From Streptomyces sp. NBC_01267 (GTDB lineage Bacteria > Actinomycetota > Actinomycetes > Streptomycetales > Streptomycetaceae): 64,000 bases of DNA. The notes below the pieces were generated by a model that saw nothing but the letters and a program-made list of their open reading frames with translations, was not told where the DNA came from and ran no database searches. Where the stretch lies: NCBI RefSeq assembly GCF_036241575.1, contig NZ_CP108455.1:620001-684000 (forward strand). The letters are read 5' to 3'. Shown here one piece after another: positions 1-8,460 of this stretch (position 1 is its first letter; every line of letters begins with the position of its first letter). Position numbers and translations under genes: made by a program.

Positions 1-1192
1 AGCGCGGGAGGTCCTCGGGGTCCAGGCATTCGACATGGACGACCTGGTGGCGGGCGTCCCGGGGGCCGTTGACGGCGCGGGCCTGCTCGATGGCGTCCAG
101 TACGGTGCGGATGCCACGGTCGCCGGTGGCGTGCACGAAGCACTGGAAGCCACGGGCGTCGAGCGCGGTGAGCAGGTCCGCGAACTCCTCGGGCGGGTAG
201 AAGGTGTCGCCCCGGTGGTGGGCGCACCCTGCGTAGGGCTGGAGCATGGCGGCGGTGCGCGGCTCCACCACGTCGTCGATGTAGAGCTTGAGCGGTCCCA
301 GCCGCAGCCGGTCGTCGGCGTGTTCGCGCGCCGCCGCCGCGAAGTCGTCGAGGTCCGCGCCGGTGGTGCCACGCGGGTGGAAGAGGGCGGCGACGATCCT
401 CGAACGCAGCCGCCCCTCGGCGCGGGCGCGCTCGAACAGGGGCAGGTCGTCGAGGGAGTTCTGCGGTTCGACGACGGTGGTGATACCGAAGCTGATGGCG
501 TCGTCGAGCGAGGCGGCGAGGCGCTGGTACTGGCGGTCCGGGGAGGCCCAGGGCACCCCGAGGGCGTGCAGGGCGCGGTATCCGTCGCGCGAGAGCCCCT
601 TGACCGCGAAGTCGGTGAAGAAGCCGGTCGGTTCGCCGGTCGCGGGGTCCGTCCTCGCGGTGCCGAACGGCAGGTCCGGCTGGGCCGCGGTGACACCGAG
701 CAGCCGCAGGGCGGCGGTGTTGAGCCAGACGGTGTGGACGTCGTAGCTGAGGACGAACGCGGGGGTGTCCCCGGTGGCCGGGTCGAGATCGCGGGCGGTG
801 GGCATCCTGCCGTCCGGGACGGCGGAGTAGTCGAAGGCTTCGGCCTCGATCCACGTGGCGTCGGGATTCGCTGCGCGCCAGCGGAGGATGCGGGCGTGGA
901 TCTCCTCCAGTGACTGCGCTCCGGCCAACTGGACGCAGGCGTCGTCCGAGCCCAGCCGGACATGGTTGTGGGCGTCGATGAACCCGGGCAGCACCAGGCG
1001 CCCTTCTCCTTCGATGACCTGGGTGTCCGGCCCGATCCACGCCGCGGCCCCCTCGTCGTCACCGATCCAGGCGATGCGCCCGTCGCGCACGGCGAGCGCC
1101 TCGGCCCGGGGCAGGCCGGGGTCGACGGTGTGGATCCGGGCTCCGCGCAGAACGAGTGTCGCGGCCGGGGCGGAGGGGGTGCGAGGTGTCAT
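1..1192 (-). CDS. Amidohydrolase, YtcJ-like (3' end beyond window)
   Basis: Metal-dependent amidohydrolase of the YtcJ/imidazolonepropionase type, probably hydrolysing a C-N bond of a small imported compound. The ATG at 1190-1192 begins MTPRTPSAPAATLVLRGARI. A typical N-terminal beta-sandwich segment follows, then the metal-binding HxH motif in GFIDAHNHV near residue 70. Later segments such as YRALHALGVPW and FVHATGDRGI are typical of YtcJ proteins. Reading continues to the window start, so the C-terminus is missing. It lies 80 bp downstream of an NCS1 permease on the same strand, which suggests uptake and hydrolysis of one substrate under the divergent TetR regulator. The substrate cannot be told from sequence. 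Confidence 0.85.
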   Translation of the reverse strand, partial: MTPRTPSAPAATLVLRGARIHTVDPGLPRAEALAVRDGRIAWIGDDEGAAAWIGPDTQVIEGEGRLVLPGFIDAHNHVRLGSDDACVQLAGAQSLEEIHARILRWRAANPDATWIEAEAFDYSAVPDGRMPTARDLDPATGDTPAFVLSYDVHTVWLNTAALRLLGVTAAQPDLPFGTARTDPATGEPTGFFTDFAVKGLSRDGYRALHALGVPWASPDRQYQRLAASLDDAISFGITTVVEPQNSLDDLPLFERARAEGRLRSRIVAALFHPRGTTGADLDDFAAAAREHADDRLRLGPLKLYIDDVVEPRTAAMLQPYAGCAHHRGDTFYPPEEFADLLTALDARGFQCFVHATGDRGIRTVLDAIEQARAVNGPRDARHQVVHVECLDPEDLPR

Positions 1193-1272
1193 CTGTGGTG
1201 CTCCTGCGTGGTTCTTGTCGGTGGGGCATCGGAGTGCGGTGCGGGCTCGACTGCCCGCGTTCCGCAGGGAGT

Positions 1273-2712
1273 TCAGGCCTGTTTCCGGTACGGCTTCGTC
1301 GTGCGGCGGGCGAGCGCCCAGTAGAGGAGGCCGGAGACGGGCGCGCCGAGGGCAGTGAGGTCCATTCCGCCCAGCGGCGCCACCCACGGGCCGGTCCACA
1401 GGGCGCTGTCACAGGTGAGCGCGGCGAAGGTCATCCCGCCGAGGAGGGCGACGATTCCCGGGGCGTGCCAGCCCGCGCGGTACCAGTACGCGCCGTCGCG
1501 CCCGCCGTGCAGGGCGTCGCTGTCGTAGTGGCAGCGCCGCAGCAGCATGTCGGCGAGGAAGACGCCGCCCCACGGGGCGAACACGATGACCAGCAGGGAG
1601 AGGAACGAGAGCAGCGATTCGGTGAAGTCGAGTACGAACAGCGCGGCCAGCGAACCCAGCGCGGTGACGGCGGCGCTGATGAGGATGGCCTTGGCGCGGC
1701 TCCAGGGGATGCCGAGCACTTGCAGGTTAAGGCTGGAGGAGTACAGCGTGATGATCGAGTTGGTGACCGATCCGCCGAGTACCAGCACGAGGAACACCGG
1801 CTGGAACCACACCGGGAGAAGCTTCTGGGTTCCGGCGACGGCGTCGCCCAGGTCCGCCTGGGTGGCTGCCGCGGCCCCGGCGATGCCGAGGACCACGGAG
1901 GAGACGAAGCCGCCCGCCGCGCCGTTGAGGGTGAGGGAGCGCAGCGTGGTGGTGCGCGGCAGGTAGCGGGTGTAGTCGGCGGGCATGGGCACATAGCTGA
2001 ACGGCCCGGCCAGCGTCACCACGAAGGCCAGGGACCAGCCGGTGGCGCCGCCGGGAAGGCTGGGCGCCGAGGTGTCGGTACCCGGCAGCAGGAAGACCAG
2101 CAGGGCGGCGAAGCCGATGGCCAGCACGTAGGCCATCCACCGCTCCGCCCACTGCACCGTGGCATGACCCCACAGGGCCACCACGAACGTCAGCAGAAGG
2201 GTGAGCAGCAGGGCGACGGCGCGAGCGGCGTTGCCGTGCCAGCCCAGTGAGGCGCAGCAGGCCGCCAGGGCGAGGGCTCCGACGACGGTGTTGACGATGG
2301 TGTAGCCGATGCTGACGATCCAGTTCAGCAGTCCGGCCGGCCAGTTGCCGCGTACGCCGAAGGCCGCGCGTGAGATCACCAGCGTGGCGGTGCCGGTACG
2401 GACGCCGCTCAGGCCCGCGGCGCTGATGGCGAGGAACGTCAGGCCGCCGGCGACCACGACCAGGACGGCCTGCCAGAAGGAGAGGCCGAAGGAGACCGCG
2501 AGGGCTCCGTTGATGACGTAGGTGAACGTCAGGTTGGAGCCGAACCACAGCCAGAACAGGTCCCGGGCGCCTCCGTGCCGCTCGGCGTCCGGGATCGGGT
2601 CGATGCCGTGTTCCTCCACCTGGAAGACGTCGTCGGCGGCCGGGGCGCCGCCGACCGCGGGCGGGTGCTCCCCCACTCCTTCGCGCCGCGCTGTGCTCGT
2701 CCCGCCGGCCAT
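1273..2712 (-). CDS. NCS1 family nucleobase/allantoin-type permease
   Basis: Integral membrane symporter of the NCS1 (cytosine/purine/hydantoin/allantoin) family, 479 residues, with about twelve hydrophobic segments. The N-terminal signature GIDPIPDAERHG is followed by LFWLWFGSNLTFTYVINGA, the classic first-helix region of CodB/PucI-like carriers. I prefer the ATG at 2710-2712. An upstream in-frame ATG at 2776-2778 lies inside a palindrome that looks like an operator, and a -10-like TAGAAC (complement of 2757-2762) falls between the two starts. The adjacent amidohydrolase suggests a hydantoin-, allantoin- or nucleobase-like substrate. That is inference from context only. Confidence 0.88.
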   Translation of the reverse strand: MAGGTSTARREGVGEHPPAVGGAPAADDVFQVEEHGIDPIPDAERHGGARDLFWLWFGSNLTFTYVINGALAVSFGLSFWQAVLVVVAGGLTFLAISAAGLSGVRTGTATLVISRAAFGVRGNWPAGLLNWIVSIGYTIVNTVVGALALAACCASLGWHGNAARAVALLLTLLLTFVVALWGHATVQWAERWMAYVLAIGFAALLVFLLPGTDTSAPSLPGGATGWSLAFVVTLAGPFSYVPMPADYTRYLPRTTTLRSLTLNGAAGGFVSSVVLGIAGAAAATQADLGDAVAGTQKLLPVWFQPVFLVLVLGGSVTNSIITLYSSSLNLQVLGIPWSRAKAILISAAVTALGSLAALFVLDFTESLLSFLSLLVIVFAPWGGVFLADMLLRRCHYDSDALHGGRDGAYWYRAGWHAPGIVALLGGMTFAALTCDSALWTGPWVAPLGGMDLTALGAPVSGLLYWALARRTTKPYRKQA

Positions 2713-2766
2713 ACGCCGCCGCCTGTCCCGCGACCCGTGTCGCGCATTTGAATGGTGTTCTAAACT

Positions 2767-2829
2767 CTTGAACGTCATTCAAGATGGAGGCAGCTCCCCT
2801 CGGCCGTCAACCCCTTGACGGCAATTCAC
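2767..2829. promoter_or_regulatory. Two imperfect palindromes, candidate TetR operators
   Basis: The region between the permease and the divergent TetR gene holds CTTGAA-CGTCA-TTCAAG at 2767-2783, a palindrome with 6-bp arms. A related half-degenerate copy, TTGACGGCAATTCA, sits at 2815-2828. The second copy contains a -35-like TTGACG pointing toward the TetR gene. Two similar inverted repeats between a TetR gene and a divergent target is the usual autoregulatory layout. Binding is inferred. Confidence 0.5.
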
Positions 2830-2894
2830 AGAGATAGGCTCGGCTCCGCAGGCGCCGGGGCACGGGGCGCCGGGAACAGAAGGAGCGGGACCAG

Positions 2895-3527
2895 GTGGCA
2901 GGGGCGGCGGCACAGCGGCACTCGGCACGCGGCGGCGAGGAGTTGCGCGTACGCATCGTGCGGGAGGCCACGACGGTCATCGCCGAGGAAGGGCTGGCCA
3001 CGCTCACCATGTCCGCCCTCGCCAAGCGCCTGAACACCAGCGGCGGCCATCTGCTGTACTACTTCGACAGCAAGGACCGGCTCCTCCTGGAGGCGCTGCG
3101 CTACAGCGAGAACGCCCTCACCGAGGAGCGCCGGGCCCTACTCAGGAAGCGGGTCACGCCACGACGGCGCCTCGACCTGTTCCTCCAGCTCTATCTGCCC
3201 ACCGGTCCGCGCGATCCGCGCTGGATGCTCTGGATCGAGCTCTGGGCGCGCACCGGCTCCGACGAAGCCCTGCGCCCCGCCCAGGAGGAGATGGACGCGG
3301 CCTGGCAGCAGGATCTCCGGTCCATCCTGCTCAAGGGAGTGGAGCGCGCGGAGTTCGCCCCGGCCGATGTCACCGAGCAGGCGTCCCAACTGCTCGCCCT
3401 GCTGGACGGCCTGAGCACCCGTGTCGTCCTGGGGCAGGGCGGGACGGACAGCCGTCAGGCCCTCGCCACGGCCCGCGCCGCCGCCGTACTGCTGGTACCG
3501 GGCGCCGGTCCGCGGCACGGCGAGTGA
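2895..3527 (+). CDS. TetR/AcrR family transcriptional regulator
   Basis: DNA-binding repressor of 210 residues. The N-terminal helix-turn-helix spans about residues 18-65 (IVREATTVIAEEGLATLTMS, then LAKRLNTSGGHLLYYFDSKD), with the YYF-x-SKD recognition-helix ending usual for TetR proteins. The ligand-binding C-terminal half resembles TetR_C_6-type domains. The start is GTG at 2895, preceded by AGGAG about 9 nt upstream. It is divergent from the NCS1 permease and amidohydrolase, so it probably senses their substrate and represses them through the palindromes at 2767-2829. Confidence 0.88.
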   Translation: MAGAAAQRHSARGGEELRVRIVREATTVIAEEGLATLTMSALAKRLNTSGGHLLYYFDSKDRLLLEALRYSENALTEERRALLRKRVTPRRRLDLFLQLYLPTGPRDPRWMLWIELWARTGSDEALRPAQEEMDAAWQQDLRSILLKGVERAEFAPADVTEQASQLLALLDGLSTRVVLGQGGTDSRQALATARAAAVLLVPGAGPRHGE

Positions 3528-3565
3528 CAGGATGAGCAGCCTACCGACGGGAAAGGTGCCACGAC

Positions 3566-4252
3566 ATGGCGGTCGTCCACAGGACCACACTGACCCCTAC
3601 GAAGCTGGAGCTCCTCGCCTCCTGGCTCCCTGAGCAGTCCTGGTACCGCGGCAGCGGGCACCAGCCGGAACTGACCAAGGCCGGCGGTTTCCGGCTCGAC
3701 GATCCGCAGGGCGAGGTCGGGATCGAGTTCATGGCGGTCACCGACGATTCCGGCGACGGGCCGGTGACGTACCAGGTACCGCTCACGTACCGCGGCGCGC
3801 CCCTGGACGGGGCCGACCACGCTCTCATCGGCACCTCGGAGCACGGGGTGCTGGGACAGCGGTGGGTGTACGACGGAGCCCACGACCCGGTTCTCGCCGC
3901 CCAGTTGTTCGCTCTCGTCGTGGGCGCGGCCGAGCCGCAGGCACAGAACGCGAGCAACAGCCCCGACCCGACCGTCACCAGTCGGCGCGCCGGGTCCTGC
4001 CCCACCTCGGCGACCGGGCCCACGGCGGTGGCCGACGGGCCGGACGCCACCGAGATCGGCATGCGCACCCCTGCCGGACCGGGTCGGCTGACCCTCCGCG
4101 TGAACCGCGTCCTCCGGCCGGAGCAGCCGGGACGGCCGGGACAGGACGGCTCGTCCGACAGCGCGGCCGGGTCGCTGGGACAGGTCAGCGCCGAGTGGCT
4201 GCTGCCGGACGGCACCAGGGCACGCGGGCTGTTCGCCGTCGTCCAGGACTGA
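3566..4252 (+). CDS. Maltokinase N-terminal cap-like protein
   Basis: Protein of 228 residues. Its start MAVVHRTTLTPTKLELLASW and the WLPEQSWYRG segment match the N-terminal cap domain found on actinobacterial maltokinases and in stand-alone proteins often annotated as 1,4-alpha-glucan branching proteins. No kinase domain follows. Residues 130-160 are a Ser/Thr/Pro/Ala-rich linker and the end (AEWLLPDGTRARGLFAVVQD) resumes a folded segment. The ATG start is preceded by GGGAAAGG. It lies 38 bp after the TetR gene and ends 12 bp before a convergent lipoprotein gene. Its function is not established; a role in trehalose/maltose or glycogen metabolism is only suggested by the family. Confidence 0.72.
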   Translation: MAVVHRTTLTPTKLELLASWLPEQSWYRGSGHQPELTKAGGFRLDDPQGEVGIEFMAVTDDSGDGPVTYQVPLTYRGAPLDGADHALIGTSEHGVLGQRWVYDGAHDPVLAAQLFALVVGAAEPQAQNASNSPDPTVTSRRAGSCPTSATGPTAVADGPDATEIGMRTPAGPGRLTLRVNRVLRPEQPGRPGQDGSSDSAAGSLGQVSAEWLLPDGTRARGLFAVVQD

Positions 4253-4264
4253 TCAGGTCGGTCC

Positions 4265-5239
4265 TCAAGCCGTGAAGCCCACGTGCACGTGGTCGTGGTG
4301 GGTGTTGTCGGTGAAGAACTGACCGGCCGTCGCACCCCCGGAGAGCTGGACCGGGCCGCCGACGTTGTACGAGCCGGCCGCCGCCGCGTCCCGCATGAAG
4401 GACTCGATCAGCCGGCGTGACGTGGCCGGGTCGACGACCATGTGCCCGTCGATCTGCCATACGTCGAAGGCCCGGCCCAGCGGATGGTCGCTGGGCCGGT
4501 TCGTGCCGAACACGTCCAGCGGGTGGCCGGAGCGGATCACGCTGACGTACATCCGATAGGTGCCGGCCAGCCGCAGCAGCGCCTGCAGGACGGTCGGGTG
4601 GATGTGCCCGCTGCGGATGTCGGCCTCGGCCGCGGGGGGCAACGTGATCCGCGGGTTCGCCAGCACACGCTGTGCGGCCGAGGGCAGCGACGCCACCGCC
4701 GCGCCGGGTCGCGCCGGGTGGAGCGCGGTCACCTTCCAGTGGGGCTGCGCCCGGCTCAGCCGTACGTCGACGGTCGTGCCACCGGCATGACCGGGTGTCC
4801 ACTGGCGGCAGACCACCAGCACGCTGGCCGAGTCGCTGAGGATGCCGCCGTACTGCGCGTCGATCACCTGGAGTGCGGCCTCGTTCGCGCCCGGCAGCAG
4901 CGGTCCCGCCTGGTCCACCAGGGACGGCGCCGCTCCCAGCGCGGCCACCCGCTTCTTCGCCGCGGTCGCGCCGCCCTCTCCGGCGCCCCAGGCGCCGATC
5001 GCCTCCACGACCTGTACGGCGCGCAGCTTCACCGCGGGGTCCACGTCGGCGCGGTCCGGGCGCCAGGGCGTGGTCGCGGGCAAGGAGGAACGAGAGGACG
5101 GGGACGGGGACGAAGCCCGGCCGGGGCCCGCAGCCGTCCGGGGGTCTCCGGAGCATCCGGCCGCGCCCAGTCCCACGGCTCCCGTGACCAGACCTCCGGC
5201 GCCGAGCAGCACCGCGCGTCGGCCGAGTGGTTGTCCCAT
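4265..5239 (-). CDS. Secreted lipoprotein with VanY/M15-like C-terminal domain
   Basis: Exported protein of about 324 residues. The N-terminus has a twin-arginine-like start (GRRAVLLGAGG), a hydrophobic stretch and a lipobox-like LGAAGC, then a Ser/Pro-rich linker. The C-terminal third carries SDHPLGRAFDVW and DHVHVGF, the HxxGxAxD...HxH zinc pattern of D,D-carboxypeptidase/hedgehog-type (M15-like) domains. This suggests a cell-envelope peptidase or a related binding protein. I chose the ATG at 5237-5239 because it gives a proper signal peptide directly; upstream in-frame starts only add charged residues. It stands alone, convergent with the maltokinase-cap gene. Confidence 0.75.
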   Translation of the reverse strand: MGQPLGRRAVLLGAGGLVTGAVGLGAAGCSGDPRTAAGPGRASSPSPSSRSSLPATTPWRPDRADVDPAVKLRAVQVVEAIGAWGAGEGGATAAKKRVAALGAAPSLVDQAGPLLPGANEAALQVIDAQYGGILSDSASVLVVCRQWTPGHAGGTTVDVRLSRAQPHWKVTALHPARPGAAVASLPSAAQRVLANPRITLPPAAEADIRSGHIHPTVLQALLRLAGTYRMYVSVIRSGHPLDVFGTNRPSDHPLGRAFDVWQIDGHMVVDPATSRRLIESFMRDAAAAGSYNVGGPVQLSGGATAGQFFTDNTHHDHVHVGFTA

Positions 5240-5374
5240 GCGATGCCCCGATCTCGTTCCGGCCTGTCCGGCACCAGCCTGCGGGACCACCGGGCGCGGC
5301 GCATGCGGGGCGCGGCGGACGTGGTGTCCGCCCCGGGAACCGGCTCGGATCGGATCGGCCCTACTCGGCTCGGG

Positions 5375-5974
5375 TCAGAACGGGACGGTGAGCTGGGCCC
5401 GGACGTGCGCGCGCAGCACGCCCGCCATGTCCGTCGTGCATCCGCTGAGGAGCCACTGCACCTGGAGTCCGTCCATCAGCGCGATCAGTTGCTGCGCCGC
5501 CACTTCGGGCGCGATGCCGGGCCGCAGCGCGCCCGCGTCGTGCGCCTGCCCGTACGCGAGTACCGCTCCCTCCACCGAGGTCCGGTAACGCCGCACGAAG
5601 TACGCGTGGGCGGGGTGGTCGGCGGCCGTCGCCTCCGCGGCGAGCACCGAGAACAACTCGACGATCCCGCGGCGCCCCGCGTTCAGCTCGGCCAGATCGG
5701 CCATCCTGCGCAGCCGGTCGACGCCGGTCGGGCTGCCGAGCGACATCCACTCGCCGTCGACCTCGTCGCGGTGTTCCAGGACCGCGAGCAGGAGCGATTC
5801 CTTGGTCGGGAAGTGGTGCAGCAGCCCGGGGTGGGAGATACCGCAGCGGGTCGCGATCGTGCGCAGTGACGCTCCCCGGTAACCCGCCTCGCCGAACATG
5901 GCCATGGCGTGGTCGAGGATCTCGCGCCGTTTCGCACGGCCCTTCGCGTAGCCGCGCCGCTCTTCAGCGGTCAC
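5375..5974 (-). CDS. TetR family transcriptional regulator
   Basis: Repressor of 199 residues starting at GTG (5972-5974). The helix-turn-helix lies at about residues 17-62 (ILDHAMAMFGEAGYRGASLR, IATRCGISHPGLLHHFPTKE). The C-terminal part is a TetR_C_6-type ligand domain ending LTVPF. It is divergent from the GH3 beta-glucosidase, and nested palindromes at 6035-6061 lie between them. It most likely controls its own gene and the glucosidase. The inducer could be a product of glucoside hydrolysis, but nothing in the sequence identifies it. Confidence 0.88.
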   Translation of the reverse strand: MTAEERRGYAKGRAKRREILDHAMAMFGEAGYRGASLRTIATRCGISHPGLLHHFPTKESLLLAVLEHRDEVDGEWMSLGSPTGVDRLRRMADLAELNAGRRGIVELFSVLAAEATAADHPAHAYFVRRYRTSVEGAVLAYGQAHDAGALRPGIAPEVAAQQLIALMDGLQVQWLLSGCTTDMAGVLRAHVRAQLTVPF

Positions 5975-6034
5975 TCGTCACTTCCCGGGTCTCGTCGGAC
6001 TGCGTCGCCGAACAGATTCGCACACCGGAATACT

Positions 6035-6061
6035 TACCACTTGGTCGGTATGGTGCGTACC
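6035..6061. promoter_or_regulatory. Overlapping palindromes, candidate TetR operator
   Basis: TACC-ACTTGGTC-GGTA (6035-6050) and GGTA-TGGTGCG-TACC (6047-6061) overlap in the intergenic region between the TetR gene and the GH3 gene. The first resembles the TACC(N8)GGTA pattern of many AcrR/TetR operators. Overlapping sites could allow cooperative binding of two dimers. Confidence 0.55.
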
Positions 6062-6163
6062 GTGGACCGTCGCGGCCAGCGGGAGCCGTGCCCCGCCCCC
6101 TGGGCCGCGTCTCCCGTTGTCCCGCCCGACGAGCAGGACAACGACGTTGCGAAAGGAATCCCT

Positions 6164-8446
6164 GTGGCCCCCTCCCTGCCCTACCTCGACCCCGCGCTGC
6201 CCGTCGCCGAGCGGGTCGACGACCTCCTCGGCCGTATGACGCTGCCGGAGAAGACCGGACAGATGCTCCAGTTGAACGCCAAGGACGGGGTGCGGCACCT
6301 CATCGAGGACCTGCACGTGGGGTCGATCCTGCATGCCCCGCCGGACCGCGTTCTGGAAGCCGCCGAGCTGACCGGCCGGACCCGTCTGCGTATCCCGCTG
6401 CTCGTCGCGGAGGACTGCATCCACGGGCACTCCTTCTGGGAGGGCGCCACGATCTACCCCACCCAGCTCGGTATGGCCGCGACCTGGGACCCGGCGCTCG
6501 TCGAGCGCATCGCGAGGGCGACGGCCGTCGAGGTCGCGTCGACCGGTGTGCACTGGACGTTCTCCCCGGTGCTGTGCATCACGCGCGACCTGCGCTGGGG
6601 CCGGGTGAGCGAGACCTTCGGCGAGGACCCGTACCTCATCGGGGAGTTCGCCTCGGCCATGGTGCGCGGCTACCAGGGCGACGGGCTCGCCGACCCGACC
6701 GCGATCCTGGCGTGCGCCAAGCACTTCGCGGGCTACTCCGAGACCCAGGGCGGCCGGGACGCCAGCGAGGCCGACCTCTCCCGGCGCAAGCTCCGTTCCT
6801 GGTTCCTGCCTCCGTTCGAGCGGGTCGCCCGGGAGGGCTGCCGTACGTTCATGCTCGGGTACCAGTCGATGGACGGCGTCCCGATCACGGTGAACAACTG
6901 GCTGCTGAACGACGTGCTGCGCGGCGAGTGGGGCTACACCGGGACCCTGGTGACCGACTGGGACAACGTCGGCCGCATGGTGTGGGAGCAGCGGGTGTAC
7001 GCCGACTACCCGCAAGCAGCCGCGGCAGCGGTCCGCGCGGGCAACGACATGGTGATGACGACGCCGAAGTTCTTCGCCGGGGCGCAGGAGGCGGTCGCCC
7101 GGGGCGCGCTCGACGAAGCGGCGATCGACGCGGCGGTCCGCCGCATCCTGACCCTGAAGTTCGAGCTGGGTCTCTTCGAGGACCCGCGCCGCCCCGACCC
7201 CGCCCGGCAGGCCGAGGTCATCGGCAGCGCCGAACACACCGCGCTGAACCTGGAGGCGGCCCGCCGCTCACTGGTCCTGCTGACCAACGACGGCACGCTG
7301 CCCCTCACCGGAGGGTCCGGTTCCGGAGGGGTGGTCGCCGGGGCCGGCTCCGGGCCGCGGACGATCGCCGTCGTCGGGCCGAACGCCGACGACCCGCACA
7401 CCCAACTCGGCGACTGGGCGGGCGCGTCGGGCCAGGCGGACTGGCTGCCGGACGGTCACCCGCGCGCGATGATCAGGACCGTGCTCGACGGATTCCGTGC
7501 CCACTCCCCCGCGGGCTGGACCGTCTCGCACGCGCGGGGCGCCGACATCCTCACGGTGGGCCCGGATCCGGAGGGCGCGTTCTTCCCCGACGGCCAGCCC
7601 CGGCCGGACGTCGTCGTCCCCGCGGAACCGGACGAGACCCTGATCGGTGAGGCCGTCGCCGCGGCGCGGGCCGCCGATTACACCGTCGCCGTCGTCGGCG
7701 ACCGTATCGAGCTGGTCGGCGAGGGCCGGTCCACCGCGACCCTGGAACTCGTCGGCGGGCAGGTCGCGCTGCTGGACGCGCTGGCCGCGACGGGCACACC
7801 GCTCGTCGTCGTGGTCATCAGCTCCAAGCCGCTGGTGCTCCCGCCCTCCGCGCTGGGCGCGGCGGCGATCGTGTACGCCTTCAACCCGGGCATGCAGGGC
7901 GGGCGGGCGGTGGCCGAACTGATCCTCGGCCTCGTCGAACCGTCGGGGCGTCTGCCCGTCTCCTTCGCACGGCACGCGGGGCAGCAGCCGACGTACTACA
8001 ACCAGGTGCGCGGACAGCACGGCACCCGGTACGCCGATCTCACGCAGCATCCGGCGTTCGTGTTCGGAGAAGGGCTGAGCTACACGACCGTCACCTACAC
8101 CGGTCTCGAAGTCCGGACGCCCACCCTCGGGGCGGACGACACGCTGCACGCCCGTGTCACGGTCCACAACACGGGCGAACGGCCCGCACGGGAGACCGTG
8201 CAGGTCTACGTGAGCGACACCGTCACCTCGGTGACCTGGGCCGAGAAGGAGCTGAAGGCCTATCAGCAGGTGACACTCGCCCCCGGTGAGTCACGCGAGG
8301 TCGTCATCGAACTGCCGGTCTCCTCGTGCTCGCTGGTGGACTCCGAGGGCCGTCGCGTCGTCGAGCCCGGCGCCTTCGAGCTGCTCGTCGGCCCCTCGTC
8401 ACGCGACGAGTCCCTGCTGCGGGCGGGCTTCACCGTGAAGGGCTGA
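6164..8446 (+). CDS. Glycoside hydrolase family 3 beta-glucosidase-type enzyme
   Basis: Cytoplasmic GH3 enzyme of 760 residues with no signal peptide, likely hydrolysing beta-linked oligosaccharides after uptake. The N-terminal (beta/alpha)8 domain includes VSETFGEDPYLIGEFASAMV, CAKHFAGYSETQGGRD and the nucleophile motif VTDWDN (Asp265). The GH3 C-terminal domain follows (VAVVGDRIELVGEG, FNPGMQGGRAVAELILG), then an FnIII-like end (VTVHNTGERPARETVQVYVS). I chose GTG 6164, where AAAGGA lies about 8 nt upstream and MAPSLPYLDPALPV is the usual family start. Longer readings would run through the operator region. It is divergent from its probable TetR repressor. Confidence 0.92.
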   Translation: MAPSLPYLDPALPVAERVDDLLGRMTLPEKTGQMLQLNAKDGVRHLIEDLHVGSILHAPPDRVLEAAELTGRTRLRIPLLVAEDCIHGHSFWEGATIYPTQLGMAATWDPALVERIARATAVEVASTGVHWTFSPVLCITRDLRWGRVSETFGEDPYLIGEFASAMVRGYQGDGLADPTAILACAKHFAGYSETQGGRDASEADLSRRKLRSWFLPPFERVAREGCRTFMLGYQSMDGVPITVNNWLLNDVLRGEWGYTGTLVTDWDNVGRMVWEQRVYADYPQAAAAAVRAGNDMVMTTPKFFAGAQEAVARGALDEAAIDAAVRRILTLKFELGLFEDPRRPDPARQAEVIGSAEHTALNLEAARRSLVLLTNDGTLPLTGGSGSGGVVAGAGSGPRTIAVVGPNADDPHTQLGDWAGASGQADWLPDGHPRAMIRTVLDGFRAHSPAGWTVSHARGADILTVGPDPEGAFFPDGQPRPDVVVPAEPDETLIGEAVAAARAADYTVAVVGDRIELVGEGRSTATLELVGGQVALLDALAATGTPLVVVVISSKPLVLPPSALGAAAIVYAFNPGMQGGRAVAELILGLVEPSGRLPVSFARHAGQQPTYYNQVRGQHGTRYADLTQHPAFVFGEGLSYTTVTYTGLEVRTPTLGADDTLHARVTVHNTGERPARETVQVYVSDTVTSVTWAEKELKAYQQVTLAPGESREVVIELPVSSCSLVDSEGRRVVEPGAFELLVGPSSRDESLLRAGFTVKG

Positions 8447-8460
8447 GACCTGCGGACGGG

